From Haliclona indistincta (taxonomy: Eukaryota > Porifera > Demospongiae > Haplosclerida > Chalinidae): a DNA stretch of 64,000 nucleotides. Location: assembly GCA_964017065.1 (NCBI GenBank), contig OZ024789.1, forward strand, positions 10,377,439 to 10,441,438, written 5' to 3'. This document shows, piece by piece, positions 34,293 to 46,622 of the stretch; position 1 is the first letter of the stretch; the number at the start of each line of letters is the position of its first letter. Made by a program: the position numbers and the translations under genes. The notes beneath the pieces were generated by a model, which ran no database searches, was not told where the DNA came from, and saw nothing but the letters and a program-made list of their open reading frames with translations.

Positions 34293-37200
34293 GGTTCTCC
34301 AACTTTTAATGAGGGTTATAATATACAAAAGTGGAGGGTTAGACTTAGTCCTGAAAGTGCCTATATGTTCTACAAAAACATAGCGCATAAATTCATGGGT
34401 CTAACACGTGTGTGATGTGATATAATACAGAACTATAATTAGGAAGGGGATAGAGGCAAGTTTGTGATGTTTCTAGACTTGTAAATGTCAAAGGATTCGG
34501 TGATGACTGTTTTTATAAGTACCTTGAGGAGGCCTTTTGTTTGTTGTTTTTGTCCCGGTGTCAGAGAGATTAAAGATTTTATCGTGTTTGTAGATATGAA
34601 TCCTCTTGATCGTATTTCTATGGTGACGAGATTTGTTTTGTAGCCAAGCGTTTGGGGATAGTGTAGAATTTCTTTGTATTTGACTTTTTTCCGCTCGTGC
34701 GCTGAGGAGTATAGCGTGTCGTAGCATGCAGATGGTCAGTTCTACGATCACAACGGCCTTTTCAGACTCAGACCAGTAGATAATGTCAGGTCGTAAGTCG
34801 CCAAGCTTGATACAGGGTGGAGGATTGTATTTGGACTTTGGTAGGTCAGCGGTTAGCTGAAAGTCAGGTGGTAGATTGGAGGAGATAAAGTCTGAAAGAG
34901 ACTTTAGGACAGCATCGTGTCTTTTGTTATAGCGCCGTAGCTGAAGAGCAACACTGCAGTTGTTTAGGACATGGACCAGGGACTGGGTGTGGCCGCAAAG
35001 TGGGCAGGAATCAGATGGCTTTTTTCCACAAAAACAGATTTTGGTTATGTGGAAGACAGTCTTGAGCAGCATTGAGGGCAAATTTCATAGTGGAGTCTGG
35101 TAGTTTTGACACTACATCGGCCCACAGGGCTGCCTCTAGGTCATTGTTGAAGGTTTGACCTTGTTTAAGGAGGCCCTTCGAATGGTCTAGCCTTTGCTGG
35201 TGATCTTCTTTGGTCACTGTGATCTTGGCCATTTTATTAGCTGTTGCTTGTTTAGTTGGGCCGGGCTGTTGTGCTAGGATAGATCTTGCCAGGGAGAAAG
35301 GCTTGAAAGTGCTTCTCACCAGCTTGGACTCTCTTTCTGCTTTTTTGTATGCCAGGTCTTGTACTCATCTATCAGAGGAAGAAAGTAGCTGGCTGGCTTT
35401 AGAAACTTGTGAGGCTTTGTAGGAGGTAGAGATAGCTGGTAAACCCAGACCACCGAATTGACGCGGAAGGTACATACGGTTAGGGTCTGCAGACCTACAG
35501 AGACCACACCATTTTTTGAGAAACTTGGTTGCTAATGGATCAGCTTGTGTGGTCAACCATGTACGGGAGAAAGGATGGATTAGCAGCAACCAAGATAATC
35601 TAGGGCAGACAGCACGACTGTAGAGCATGACCTTTTGTGACCGTGATACGAGTGATCTGTCGACTTTTGACATTAAAGATGTAATTTTCTCTGATTTGCA
35701 GTGTTGATGGTCGGGTGAGATGGTAACACTGAGTCCAAGGAACTTTATGGATCCTTGATTTAAATATGGGATCGGCTGCTGGTTGAGAGATAGACTAGGG
35801 TTAAAGGGTTTGCTGGAAGAGGATCTTATAGCTAATGAACAGCATTTAGACACTTTGGGTTTAAGACCAGACCAGTGTAGCCAGCGGTCAACTAGGTTAA
35901 GCTGTTGTTGGCTGTTTGCTGGACCATTAGCAACCAAACAGCTGTCATCAGCATATTGCAGAAGAGAGAGAATGATTGATACTAGAGAAATTGTAGCCAA
36001 GTTGGGGCTGGTTGGTGATGACATCAATTAAAGTGTTCATGACAGTGTTAAAGATTGAGACTGATAACGGATCACCTTGAAACACACCCACCTTGAAAGG
36101 GATGAAAGAAGTGTTCCAATGTTTGGATGATATCATGGCAGATAGATTGGAGTATAGATTGGTGATAATTGAAGATAGGTGAGATAGGTGAAGATGGTAG
36201 TGTCTAAGAGAGAAATGGATGAGATTGTGAGGGACACTACCATAGGCATTTGCTAGATCTAGCCAGCATAGAGATAGAGATCTGTGATTGGCCTTGACGT
36301 CTGCAATTACATACAGCAGCTTTTGTTTGTGTTCAATGCACCCTGGTACATTATTAGCGAAGGCCTTTTGGACGTCAAGGTTCAGATAGTTGTTAGTAAC
36401 CATGAAGTCGTGCCAGCGGTGTTTGATGATATTAGTGTATATAGCTTGCTTAGGCAGGGGGTTAGAGCGATAGGGCGGAAGTTAGCTGGGTTTTTGCATC
36501 TTCTGAAGCAGATTTTTTTGCCTATGAGACGGACGACCCCGACATTCCATGCTGCAGGGACTGATCTCGTTGTCCAGCATTGGTTAAAAAGGTAGTGTAG
36601 GGCAGGTGCATGTTAGTGATGGGCACCTTTTGAATATAGCATATGGTAATTGGTCAAGAGGTGATGGGGAGGAAGAGGATCTGGATTTGCGGATGTTAAA
36701 AAAGATTTCTTGTGTTGATATTGGACAGTCATCAAAAGGGTAGGAAGGAGGGGCTGGTTGTGGTAGCCAGGCAGGGGTGGTGTACTCATGGTCTGTACCA
36801 GAGTAGGTTGATGTGAAGTAAGATATTGCTGTCTGCTCAGAGAAAGCTGGGGAGATATTAGCGAAGGTATTGTCATCGAGAAGGTCTTTTGAGAAACGCC
36901 AAAAGTTTGTATTGCAGGCACGCTGTTGCCTATTAGCATTTGATGACTTAGCGTTTGAGAGAGATTGATGACGGACCTTGCTGTGTTGTCTAACTAGCTG
37001 ATGGTATTGCTTAGATAGACTCAGAATTTGTTCGGGTGGAAAGTTGTGTGACTTAGCATACCTGAATTGTTTCCTCACATCGTTTTTAAGAGATCTTAAG
37101 CTTAGTCTTCTCATTTGTTCGTCATGACGTTTGTGTTGTTTGTTTGATGTATTTGACCTAGTTCCATGCTTAGAAGCTAGATATTGATATAGATCGTGAC

Positions 37201-37921
37201 AAATCATGTCATTAGTGGTGTTAACGTCAGATGATTGTAGTACTTGAGGTACAATATAGACATGACAGAAAGAGTCAAGATCAGACCACTCATGTGGTGA
37301 TTGTGGCAGGTTAACTGGTAGCAGCTTATTTGTAGATGTAGTGGTAGTTGATGGTTTATTTATAGCAGATCTTGATTGTTGTAGATTATTGGTTTTGTTT
37401 GAAGATGTTGGGGTTGATGAGGAGGTGATAGTGAGAGAGGGGTCAGGTTGTGGTGTCATGGGGTGCTTTGCAGGCTCAACTCTCCCACTGTGCTGGTTAG
37501 TAAGCTGGGGAAGTGATGGTTGAGTCGACTTATCAGCAGGTCCAAGGTGTTTACATTTGGCGCTTTTTTTGGAGATGGGTGTCTAGTCTTTTAAAGAACT
37601 TGAGGCATTTGGGGCATTGTGATTTACTAGCCTTGTTGTACTTAGACATTGTCTTTGTTGACAGTAGATGAGTTTAGTCCCTCCCTTCTCGTTGTTTACA
37701 ATACTGTAGGTGGTTTCCCAGACGCTTGAATAGTAGACCACAAAAAGGGCAAGGGCGTTCCATGTTGGTGATACATGTATGTTTCACTAGTTGACTATAT
37801 GGGTAGAGGGTTGTAAAATAGAAACTTTTAGCTCACAACAAAGATGTAAAGGTTGCCAGAGGAGCCACTAGGGCCCTCAGTTTGCAGCTGCTGTTTTTAG
37901 ATTGCCGCCATCTAAGCCCCG
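34285..37921 (-). mobile_element. LINE of R2/NeSL-like type inserted in a (CT)n tract
   Basis: (CT)n flanks both sides (34240-34284 and 37922-37940). In the sister repeat the corresponding place is one uninterrupted (CT)n run at 48902-49024. The 3' end on the minus strand is ...GGAGAACCAAAAAAAG directly joined to GAGAGA. The order zinc fingers, RT, CCHC, restriction-like endonuclease is that of the site-specific LINE clades. The (GA)n/(CT)n flank may be the target. Confidence 0.8.
34488..37763 (-). pseudogene. Zinc-finger, RT, restriction-like endonuclease protein of the LINE
   Basis: Starting at the ATG at 37763, the first finger is CPFCGLLFKRLGNHLQYC. An in-frame TAA follows, then a second finger CPKCLKFFKRLDTHL (from 37616) and a frameshift in the A7 run at about 37565-37571. 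The RT follows in 36584-37459 (N-terminal region), 35948-36403 (WLDLANAYGSVPH and GVFQGDPLS) and 35365-36027 (LLQYADDSC, the catalytic motif, and GGLGLPAI). The C-terminal part (34488-35081) has CPLCGHTQSLVHVLNNC and the nuclease motif LRPDIIYW followed by VIVELT. At least four frame changes and stops mean that this copy is dead. With complete length it would be about 1050-1100 residues, normal for the class. Confidence 0.8.
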
Positions 37922-39556
37922 CCTCTCTCTCTCTCTCACTGGATTTTCTCAGACCCACTAAAGAGACTAAATTCAGGGACTACGCCTGGCACAGCTATAC
38001 TTGCCCAAAGTGCAAAGGAGTTCTTCCTCGTCCATCAAACCAAGTTCAACGTGCATCGAATGTGGAGAGACTTTGAACGAAACTTCATGACATGTCTTTG
38101 GTTTGCGTGTTTGATCCATTACTAGTGTAGAACTAATGCCTGTTTTGCAGAAAGAGAGAAAAGCAGATTTGCTGTTCATTGATATAAGACGCAAGTGTTT
38201 GTTCAACAAACCTTCGTTTTCACTTTCTTGTTCTGTTTGCAGTTGGTGGAGATGAGTTGTCTGAACTTGCTAGAAGCAGAGAGACTGTACGGCGAAAGAC
38301 TACACGAATAATTATAACAAGAAACTTTCGTCCATATGAGATGCAATTGGAAAGTACCAACAGTGAGCGAAAATTGATTTGCGAGCTTGTCTATTTGCTG
38401 TTTTCTCATAGATTATAAGGTTGTGAAGTATTGTTTGATGAGCTATGACACTGTCATCCATATTCACGGCCATATTCACGGCTTGTGAAGTATTTAAAAT
38501 TGCTCAGATGTACGTGCGTAAAAATTCTTTTATTAAAATTAATTATACTGTCCTATTACTGGCACTGTAGGAAATGCTATACAGACTGACTCTTATTTCT
38601 CCGCTACTCTTATTACTGAGCTCCACTTAGTGTCTAACCACGCCCAGGCTATCAAATTGCAGTTCATCATCCCCCTAGCTAAAGAGCACATCTGATGCTG
38701 AAACAGCAGCCACCCCATTACATACATTATTAAGTCCCACAGTATAACCACTCTCTTGTGTATAAACCGAACAATTTATATTCAAACCACTAATATTATT
38801 TCTAACAAGTTTTTTTTGTATTGTTGGTTCAAATAAAGATGAAATGATGTTTTAAAAATAATATTAGTATGCTTCTGTTTCGAACAAAGCATTTTCATTG
38901 CTATGTCATTCCAGTAATCTCACCACTGGCATGTTTCTGGAGAAAAATGATAAAGAGTGATCAGTTTGAACTCACTTTGTCAAGCTCTATTTTTGTCTGT
39001 GCTTCTATTCTTCTGATGTTTCATAAAGAGAGTTCGTACCATTGACGTGTCCCTCTCAATAGGTACGCACAGTGTGTGCAGTGTTTTGTTTGCACTGTAC
39101 AGCCACAAACATATAACTGGTGCAACGTCCACTTCATCGTTGACTATATCAATATCTATACCACTTCACGAATAGCTATAGCTGTTCCTGTGACAACTTA
39201 TGTGCCTAATAAAAGAAAATGAAGCATTACTGTGCTTGTGATGCATACACACATTTTCTAGTTGTCCTTATCATCTCCTATGTGGATAGTGGATTAGTTG
39301 TGATGGTGAACCCATCTCCAGCATCTATTGGTCTTGCTAGTCTACTAGTCTCTAATCTACTGGTCTTGCTAATCTACTGGTCTTTCTAGTCTACTATTAG
39401 TCTCTAATCTACTGGTCTTGCTAGTCTACTAGTCTCTAGTCTACTGGTCTTGCTAGTCTACTCTAGGTGATCAAACCCTCTTTAGTAGTAAGTATTTGAC
39501 TGCATCTTGCAACTAAAATTACTGTACAGATCAGTTTTGTGAATTTAGTGCTACTG
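37922..39556 (+). repeat. Large repeat copy 1, second segment
   Basis: It continues the match to copy 2 from CACTGGATTTTCTCAGACCC (49024 onward). It includes a possible relic exon reading SYTCPKCKGVLPRPS; copy 2 is better preserved there and adds a second Cys pair (CIECGET), a zinc-ribbon pattern. An 8-bp deletion breaks the frame in this copy. Confidence 0.85.
39322..39470 (+). repeat. Minisatellite of CTAGTCTCTAATCTACTGGT units
   Basis: Units of about 25-32 bp built from TCTAATCTACTGGTCTTGCT. The equivalent array in copy 2 (50215-50415) has more units. Confidence 0.9.
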
Positions 39557-40910
39557 GATCAGTGGTCAAAAGTGGCCAACTGCTTTCTGCTACTAGAGCC
39601 ATCGAAAACAACAGTTCCAGCCACCAAACACTGCATTTTAGTCAGCAGATTTCGATTCTCTCACATTTATTCGCTATTTTTCTGAAATTCCTTGGATGGA
39701 TAAGCAGAACTTCACTAAAGATGCAAAGTTATCAAATCAGATTCAGAGTTGCAAAAAGCAGAAAAAGCAAAAAAAGCATCGTCAGCAGATTTGCCAATTC
39801 GCTATTTATGAACTCAGATTCAGATTTGCAAAATGCAAAAAGCAAAAACGCTTTGTCAGCAGATTTGCAATTCAGGTTGCAGAAACGCATTTTAGTATTC
39901 TGGATCAGTGGTCAAAAGTGGCCAACTGCTTTCTGCAACTAGAGCCATTGAAAACAACAGTTCCAGCCACCAAACACTGCATTTTAGTCAGCAGATTTCG
40001 ATTCTCTCACATTTATTCGCTATTTTTCTGAAATTCCTTGAATGGATAAGCAAACAGATGCAAAGTTGTCAAATCAGATTCAGAGTTGCAAAAAGCAGAA
40101 AGCAAAAGATGCTTCATCAGCAGATTTGCAAATTCTCGGATTCAGATTTGCAAAAACCCAAAAAATGCTTTGTCAGCAAAATTGCATTTTGCAAATTTCA
40201 CATTACTCTAGTAATAACTAATCTTAAAGTGGTGCATCACGTGCACTGCCTCATGTGCAGCTAATTATTCATGTACAATGGCTGCCAGTTTTTGTCAAGT
40301 ATACATGTAAGTCTTTCTCCCTCTCCTCTTAAACGTGACTATCATATTACACAATATTTTCTTCTATAGAAGTGAAGTCACGATCAGAACAGCCCAACCA
40401 ATACTGTGCCCGTCAAAATGACCAGTTCGTGTAACACAGGTCACAATCAATATCCAATAATTAATTAGCAAAATTGAATGATTGAAAACATGTAACAATA
40501 AGCCCCTGATTAAGTTGTCTTTGATACAGTTTGCTGGGCTAAATGAATCAATGGATGAATTTAATTGCAAAATGAATGGGCAAATTTAATTGTCTGGCTA
40601 TCGTTAAAATTGATGAATGGTTGGATTGACGACAACGTGAAATTCCAGGCTAATGAATAGATCAGTGGATTGACGACTACATGAATGGATAAATATGTCA
40701 GGCTAAATGGATTTGTCCACCGTACGTACATACGTACGTACCTGTAAAAAATTGGTTTACTACTCACTACATGGGGCTTGCCCCAATGAATGAATACACG
40801 TATTTGATTGTTGAGATAAATGAATTAAAGTGATAACCATGAGATATCCGAGTACTGAGGTAAATGAAGTTAATGATCAAGTGATGAGATATCTGAGTGC
40901 TGAGATAAAG

Positions 40911-42199
40911 TCAAAGTTCGTCAAGTAACGTCAACAAAGGTATAAGCTGAAGAGGCATTGTATCTGCTAGACCAAGATGCTGACGGCATGATGGACAGGT
41001 TGCAGAGCCGTTCAGAATCCATCTTTCCAGACATGGCTGGCAGCAAATGATTGCTTTGCAGCAGTTTGGAACAACTCCATCTTTCATCTTGTCTTTACAG
41101 ACCACACAAGAAAGGATTTCCTTTAGCTGAGCAGATACACTGGACGTGGTTGGTTGTAGGTGTTTCAACATCTTCTTTTGGTTTTCTAGCAGACTGCCCA
41201 CCCATGCTGGCTCTGAAATTGCTCTTTTTTTAAGACTGGTTGAACCTGAGTCCTCGAAGTCCGAGTCCGAGGAAGACTCAACTGCTTTATAAGGCCGCTT
41301 ATGGCTAGTTTTTAAGCGGCTGTACTGATCCATGCTTACTGCTTTTATCACTTTTGATGTCTTCCAAAACTTGGCCCCTGTGTTTAAACCAACCATAATA
41401 ATAATAATAATAATAATTATAACATTACTGGACGATTAATTAGTTCATGTGGTGTTTAATCAAAGTCTTGGACAAGGACATCAGCAAGTTTCATGTGTTT
41501 ACATGCTCATTTATACATGCCAAACCACAGTAATTAGGTGTTAATCATAGTGAAAACAACCCCATTGACCACTATCAAAGCTAACATTACTGACCTCTGG
41601 TTCCTTCGATGTCTGGAAGAGGTAGGTTTTTTGAGTTGAGCAGTTGAACTTTGGCATTTTGAAATGCCTCTGAGCTTATTCTCTTACTAACCTCTTCGAT
41701 GGTGGCAGACTCAGACGTGAGATTCAGTGGATGTTCTGCAACTGATAGTATTTTGCCTTTTTTGATGTCGCAAATTACAATCGACTTCTGCCACTATTAA
41801 AAAGACTTCTTACAATATCTATGCCAATATAATACATACCTGCTGAATGATGGGTTCAGTTGTCAGTGCCGGTACGTTAGTCTTGGTGCGAAGCGGACTG
41901 ACAATGGGTTTGGGCTTCCATCTGTAGCTGCTACTCGAGATCTGCTCCAACACGGGTGGCTTGTTCGTCATCATCGACATTCCTTCGACCCGCCACGTAC
42001 GATACGACTGAAGTGAAGGAAATTGGCCATCTTGGTTCGGCAGAGCTACGAAATCATCATCAGAGATGAGGTATAGCGTGTCCTGGGCTACGTGGCTAAG
42101 CTTAGATAAGTTAGCCACATTTAATTGGTCTCTTCGCAACTGAAGCTTTCGTCCCTCACAAACCACCTCAATTGGTGTGACAAAATCGTCGTCAGACAT
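40911..42199 (-). CDS. RING-finger protein encoded in the transposon, three exons
   Basis: Exons 42199-41840, 41793-41595 and 41377-40911 join in phase (360+199+467 nt, 341 aa) with GTATGT and GTCAGT donors and AG acceptors. The start chosen is the ATG before SDDDFVTPIEVV; an upstream ATG at 42307 would add 36 residues. The N-terminal half has an acidic lead and looks like a small globular domain (EVVCEGRKLQLRRDQL, then TLYLISDDDF). The middle is basic and Ser/Asp-rich. The C-terminus is a RING-type zinc site: CVVC, NCCKAIICCQPC, then CPSC, with a Cys where the usual His would be. RING proteins are commonly ubiquitin ligases; here that activity is inference. It lies divergently from the transposase, inside the TIRs, so it is element cargo or a second mobility gene. 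Confidence 0.75.
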
Positions 42200-42384
42200 T
42201 TGAGTATCCTCTTGATTCTTGATCTGGTGCAGAAGAGACAGACACAACGTACAGTGCAAGTGGCTGGCTATATCTGGCGTGCACGTGGCAGGATAGTGCA
42301 CGTGCACGTGGGAGGATAGTCTGTACGTACTCGAAAATTATTCAACGATGTAGACATTATAATCGAGGGGGAAATATTTAAAAA
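42200..42384. promoter_or_regulatory. Divergent promoter region between RING and transposase genes
   Basis: 185 bp separate the two start codons. It contains a tandem duplication of GTGCACGTGG followed by AGGATAGT (42277-42319) with CACGTG E-box cores. A TATTTAAA lies just before the transposase ATG. Regulation of both genes from here is inference. Confidence 0.35.
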
Positions 42385-43638
42385 ATGGATGCTGTTGACA
42401 AATCAGTAGTTCAAAGAATGATGGACAGAGGCTTGAATTATAAGCAGATTTCAGTTGAACTTCGAGGACTGTATCCTAGTGTTACTCGAGGCCTATCTGA
42501 ACGAAGCGTGAGAAGATTTGTTCAGAGAAACAACATGCGTGCTGTGTCCAAGCACCACAAATTGGAGGCTGTGCAGAAGGCTGTCTCAGAGGTGAGCAAT
42601 GAGGCTTTATACTTGAATATGCCTTACAATTAATATATTATTTTGTAGGTGGGACCTACATATGGTAGAAAAATGATGAAAGGATACCTAGCTGCTTGTG
42701 GTGTACATGTTTCGGGTCACCAGTTGAGGTCTACACTCCCTGCTGTTTCTCCTCTGCACCATGCAATGCGAACACATGATGTCATCGAACGCACCAATCC
42801 TAGGGTTTACATAGCCCGGTATTTCGGCCATCGTCTGCATATTGATCAAAACGAGAAGATGGTCATGTATGGTCTAGTATATGTGTTGGCTAGAGATGGA
42901 TTCTCTGGAAAAATTGTGGCAGCTGCAGTAATGAATCGAAAAAACAACATAATAATATACGAAGAAGTGTATAGATCTGCTGTATTGGAGTTTGGTTTGT
43001 GGCAACAGATTCGTGTAGACCAAGGAAGAGAGTTCTATCTTATGCTGTTTATTCAGGAAAAGTTAAGAAGCAGACATGGTGATTCCAATATTGCTCCATA
43101 CAGACAAACTACATCTCGTGATAATCACGTCATAGAAAGAGTCTGGGTGGAAATGAATCATCGAGTTACTTATCCATTAAAGCGAGTTCTCACAGACATG
43201 GACAATGAAGAAGAGATCGACTTGGGCTCAAATTTAGTAAAGTTTTGTGTATCTGTAGTTACTCAAGAGGTTGCCAAGGTTGGAATGAGCCGCATGATAA
43301 TGGCATGGAATGCACATGCCCTTCCTCACCGAGGAATTCCCGACGTACTACAACATGAAAGGCAAGGAACAATTGTGGTTAATACCACCGATATACCAAC
43401 TACTGAAGATGCAGTTGATATGTACAGACAACAAAGTGGGGTACTAACAGACCCATCTGAATTCGGAGCTGACCCACTTGAAAATGACGTAGTAAAGATG
43501 GCCCAAAGAGAGCAAGAGTTTCGTAACACTGCTATGTCATTTGATGACATATTCACTAATGTTGTTTCTGGTAATGATATTCCATTTAGACAAGCTATCT
43601 TGTTGTTTATTGACATTACTGATCATCTTAGTATATAA
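42385..43638 (+). CDS. rve-type DDE transposase, two exons
   Basis: Exons 42385-42591 and 42649-43638 are joined by a 57-bp intron (GTGAGC...TTGTAG) in phase, giving 398 aa. Residues 1-60 form a helix-turn-helix (VVQRMMDRGLNYKQISVELR, then SERSVRRFVQ). The catalytic core follows with D in LHIDQNEK (about residue 130), D in IRVDQGREF (about 192) and E in VIERVWVEMN (about 234). The C-terminal 150 residues are specific to the family. The pattern belongs to retroviral-integrase-fold proteins found in many invertebrate genomes, plausibly IS3EU-type. No frameshift or stop is visible, and the gene sits inside matched TIRs with a 6-bp duplication, so it may be functional. Confidence 0.8.
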
Positions 43639-43639
43639 T

Positions 43640-44345
43640 GAGTGATGTGTATTACCTGTACTCATGCAAAGATTAAGGTGTCATAATAACTATTATTCAA
43701 GATATTTTGTGTACTAATTTATGATTATTCCTTGACATCTGCCTCAGCTAATTATAATGATTCTTTGGTGTATTCATCGTCCTACTTGGCGCGCACGTCC
43801 AGAACTTAATGCTAAGCTGTAACACTGAAGCTACAATTATTTTTGTCATGCATGTTTCATGCTTTATTGATAAGTAAATGATTCCTTATAAATCTGCTCC
43901 ATAATAATGAAACAAGTACATATTATTTTTACAAGGAGCCTGGGGTCAAACTTGAAGCTGTAGTTCCTTGCATTTACATGTACATGCATCAGGGCTCGCT
44001 CAGGCTACATGTACATGCATCAGGGCTCGCTCAGGCTCATCCTTATTACACACTTTTGCAACCCAAATTGTAAACATTGCTGACAAGGTGATTTGCATTT
44101 CTGCAACCTGAATTTCAAATTTGCTGACATTGCATTTTTTTCGATTTGCAATTCTAAAACCCGAATTGCAAATTTGCCGCTAAGGTGATTTTGTAAAAAT
44201 AGTAATGTGTAAGGGCAATGTATAGCTGCTAGAATTATAGTAAATATACAGATCTGCTGACTGAAGCGCAGTCTTGGCATGGTTTTACTGCAGTTCTGAG
44301 TGCCTCTTCCCCTGAAAAGCAGTTGGCCACTTTTGACCACTGATC
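43640..44345 (+). other. 3' untranslated and right subterminal zone of the transposon
   Basis: It includes a direct duplication (CATGCATCAGGGCTCGCTCA, twice, near 43982-44036) and a series of AATTTGCAATTC-like subterminal repeats leading to the right TIR. No gene. Confidence 0.6.
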
Positions 44346-44599
44346 ATTCTGCCAGATAGCAAAATTGGCGTGCCAGCAAAATTCAAGTTCTCCCCAGTGC
44401 ATAATTAGTTCGAACTAACTATGCACTGGGGGAACTTGAATTTTGAGTGAGTGAGCCCCAACTGAGATTCATTTTTATGATTATAATTGATCTGTTCATA
44501 TAGCAATTATATGTAGCACTAGTACTTATTCTGTAATGGTATTCTTACATAATATACGTTTGAGTAATAATACACAATAGGCCGGTGCAGATAAATAAT

Positions 44600-44940
44600 A
44601 TTAATTAATATTATTATCTGTGCCGCGAAGATAATCAGTTATGTCAATATACAACAAAATTGCTTGTCTAAGTGGAACATCATTACCAGAAATAACATAT
44701 TAGTGAATAATTATGTCTTCAACTGACATAGCGTTGCCCCGAAATTCTTGTTCTCTTTTATCAATCTTTTGCATGTCATTTTCAAGCGGATCTGTTCCAA
44801 ATTCAGATGAGTCTGTTAGTACACCACTCTGTTGTTGGTACTTATCAACTGCATCTTCAGTGGTTGGCACGTCCCTCATGTTGTAGTACATTAGGAATTC
44901 CTCGGTGAGGAAGGGCATGTGCATTCCATGCCATTATTAT
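44600..44940 (-). pseudogene. Transposase C-terminal fragment of the older element
   Basis: The minus strand reads PTTEDAVDKYQQQSGVLTD, then DPLENDMQKIDKREQEF, aligning closely with the C-terminus of the intact transposase at 43390-43620 (PTTEDAVDMYRQQSGVLTD). It is internally deleted (about 30 bp missing after the NMRD region) and stops where the intact gene continues. It shows that the outer element had the opposite orientation. Confidence 0.8.
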
Positions 44941-46622
44941 GCGGTTCATTCCAACCTTGGCAACCTCTTGAGTTCCATGGGTGTGGCTTATGTACAGGCT
45001 ACACCTCAATCAGCTATGTTTTACATGTGAACTACATACAGTGTAGCTACAAGTACATAGTTTGGTACAACCTACCTTACAGCATACATGCAACTCGCCA
45101 TCATTACATTGCTGATCACAAGGACATGTAGTTGCACCATTTTACTAGCTACTCAAAATTCATCATAATTTTATTCATGCATCTACATGTCAACAACAAT
45201 CTATGTCTGCTGACAAAGTAAGTTCATAAATCTCAAAGCGAAAAAAAATCTGCTGACAAAAAATCTGCTCTCAAATCTGCTGACAAAGCGTTTTTTGCTT
45301 TTTGCAAATCTCATGAATCTGAGTTCATAAATAGCGAATTTAGCAAATCTGCTGACGAAGCGTTTTTTGCTTTCTGCTTTTTGCAACTCTGAATCTGATT
45401 TGGCAACTTTGCATCTGTAGTGAAGTTCTGCTTATCCATTCAAGGAATTTCAGAAAAACAGCGAATAAAATGTGAGAGAATCGAAATCTGCTGACTAAAA
45501 TGCAGTGTTTGGTGGCTGGAACTGTTGTTTTCAATGGCTCTAGTTGCAGAAAGCAGTTGGCCACTTTTGACCACTGATCCCGTTTAATCACTACAAAATA
45601 GCTGGAGTAAATAGTCAAGTGTCAACAACAAGAATGAACGAAACAGCATAGCTGTGGTCCTACGACAGCCTCAAGACAATTATGCAGTTGAAGGCCATGG
45701 TCTTATGAGCATAATGGAGAAACAAACATGGAAAACAACATGCAGCGATCACAATTAACAACAGCAATTGGAAACAACGATGAATTAGACAGCTTTTACC
45801 GGTCATCAGCAGGCTGTCCAAAGCATCCCATGTACAGAATTGGCAACTGCTCACGTGCATGAGCAAATGCCCTAATACTTTTCCACGCGAGTAGTTATCG
45901 TTCGGGTTATTAACGCCTATGCAGGTCTTGAATGAGCTCCAGTTAGATCGCCACCAAAGAGGAAAAATACAGCTATTTCAGGCACCCAGGAACACTTTCG
46001 CTGGAAAGAAGCTCAGAGAACGTTGATAGATATGCCAGTGATTGTTTGGCAATGCGTTAAATTGTGCTGGAGGCATCTTCACAGCAGAATTGTCCCAGTC
46101 GCCGATTTCACAGCTTAGTACGTGACTATAGAAGTCTCTTAGGAAGACAGCTACCTAAGTAAAAACACGGCTAGAATAACCATGTAGCATCGGTGCGATA
46201 TGATAACAGCTACATTAACTGTTTGAACGTAGTTTGAAGAGCGGTTTTATGGCGTGGCAGGTCGTAGATATGCTGTTTCTATAGCTGTCCGAGTATACTT
46301 CTGTGCTCAGTTCTACTTACACAGTTGGAAAGCCTGGTTCTTTGTGCATTCGGAAGCAGTACTATGATGAGTATAGCTATCTTATTCTTGGGGTACTGTA
46401 AGCACAAACATGGCCAAGTGCGCGGGTTTTGTACAATTTTGACTAAAATTAACGACATAGACAATGATATCAAGTTCAGAGTACTTCAGCCTGAACACGG
46501 AGCGCACACGCTAATGTGCAAAAATTCCTTAGTTGCCAATCCTGTACATGTACATGGAGTATTTATCTATGCCCAAAGCCATCATGTGATTATTTGGATC
46601 TCTATCTGGACAATTAACCACA

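Larger units (their letters stand above)
39903..44345 (+). mobile_element. Two-gene rve-type DNA transposon, 6-bp target duplication
   Basis: TIRs GATCAGTGGTCAAAAGTGG (left) and its complement (right, ending CCACTGATC) are flanked by ATTCTG at 39897-39902 and 44346-44351. The subterminal zones on both sides are rich in short CAGCAGATTTGCAAATT-like repeats. Inside are a two-exon transposase (plus) and a three-exon RING-finger gene (minus) that start back to back. A 6-bp duplication with a retroviral-integrase-like transposase fits IS3EU-type elements best. Both genes are open, so it may be complete. Confidence 0.8.
39557..45579 (-). mobile_element. Older relative of the two-gene transposon, split by it
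   Basis: Both outer ends are GATCAGTGGTCAAAAGTGG in opposite orientation (39557 and 45579). The following ~200 bp is shared, with reiterated CAGCAGATTTGC words. Removing the inner element (39903-44345) leaves about 1.6 kb with a fragment of transposase on the minus strand. I see no matching target duplication (CTACTG against CCGTTT). Relative to copy 2 about 0.7 kb of host repeat is missing at this site. Confidence 0.7.
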
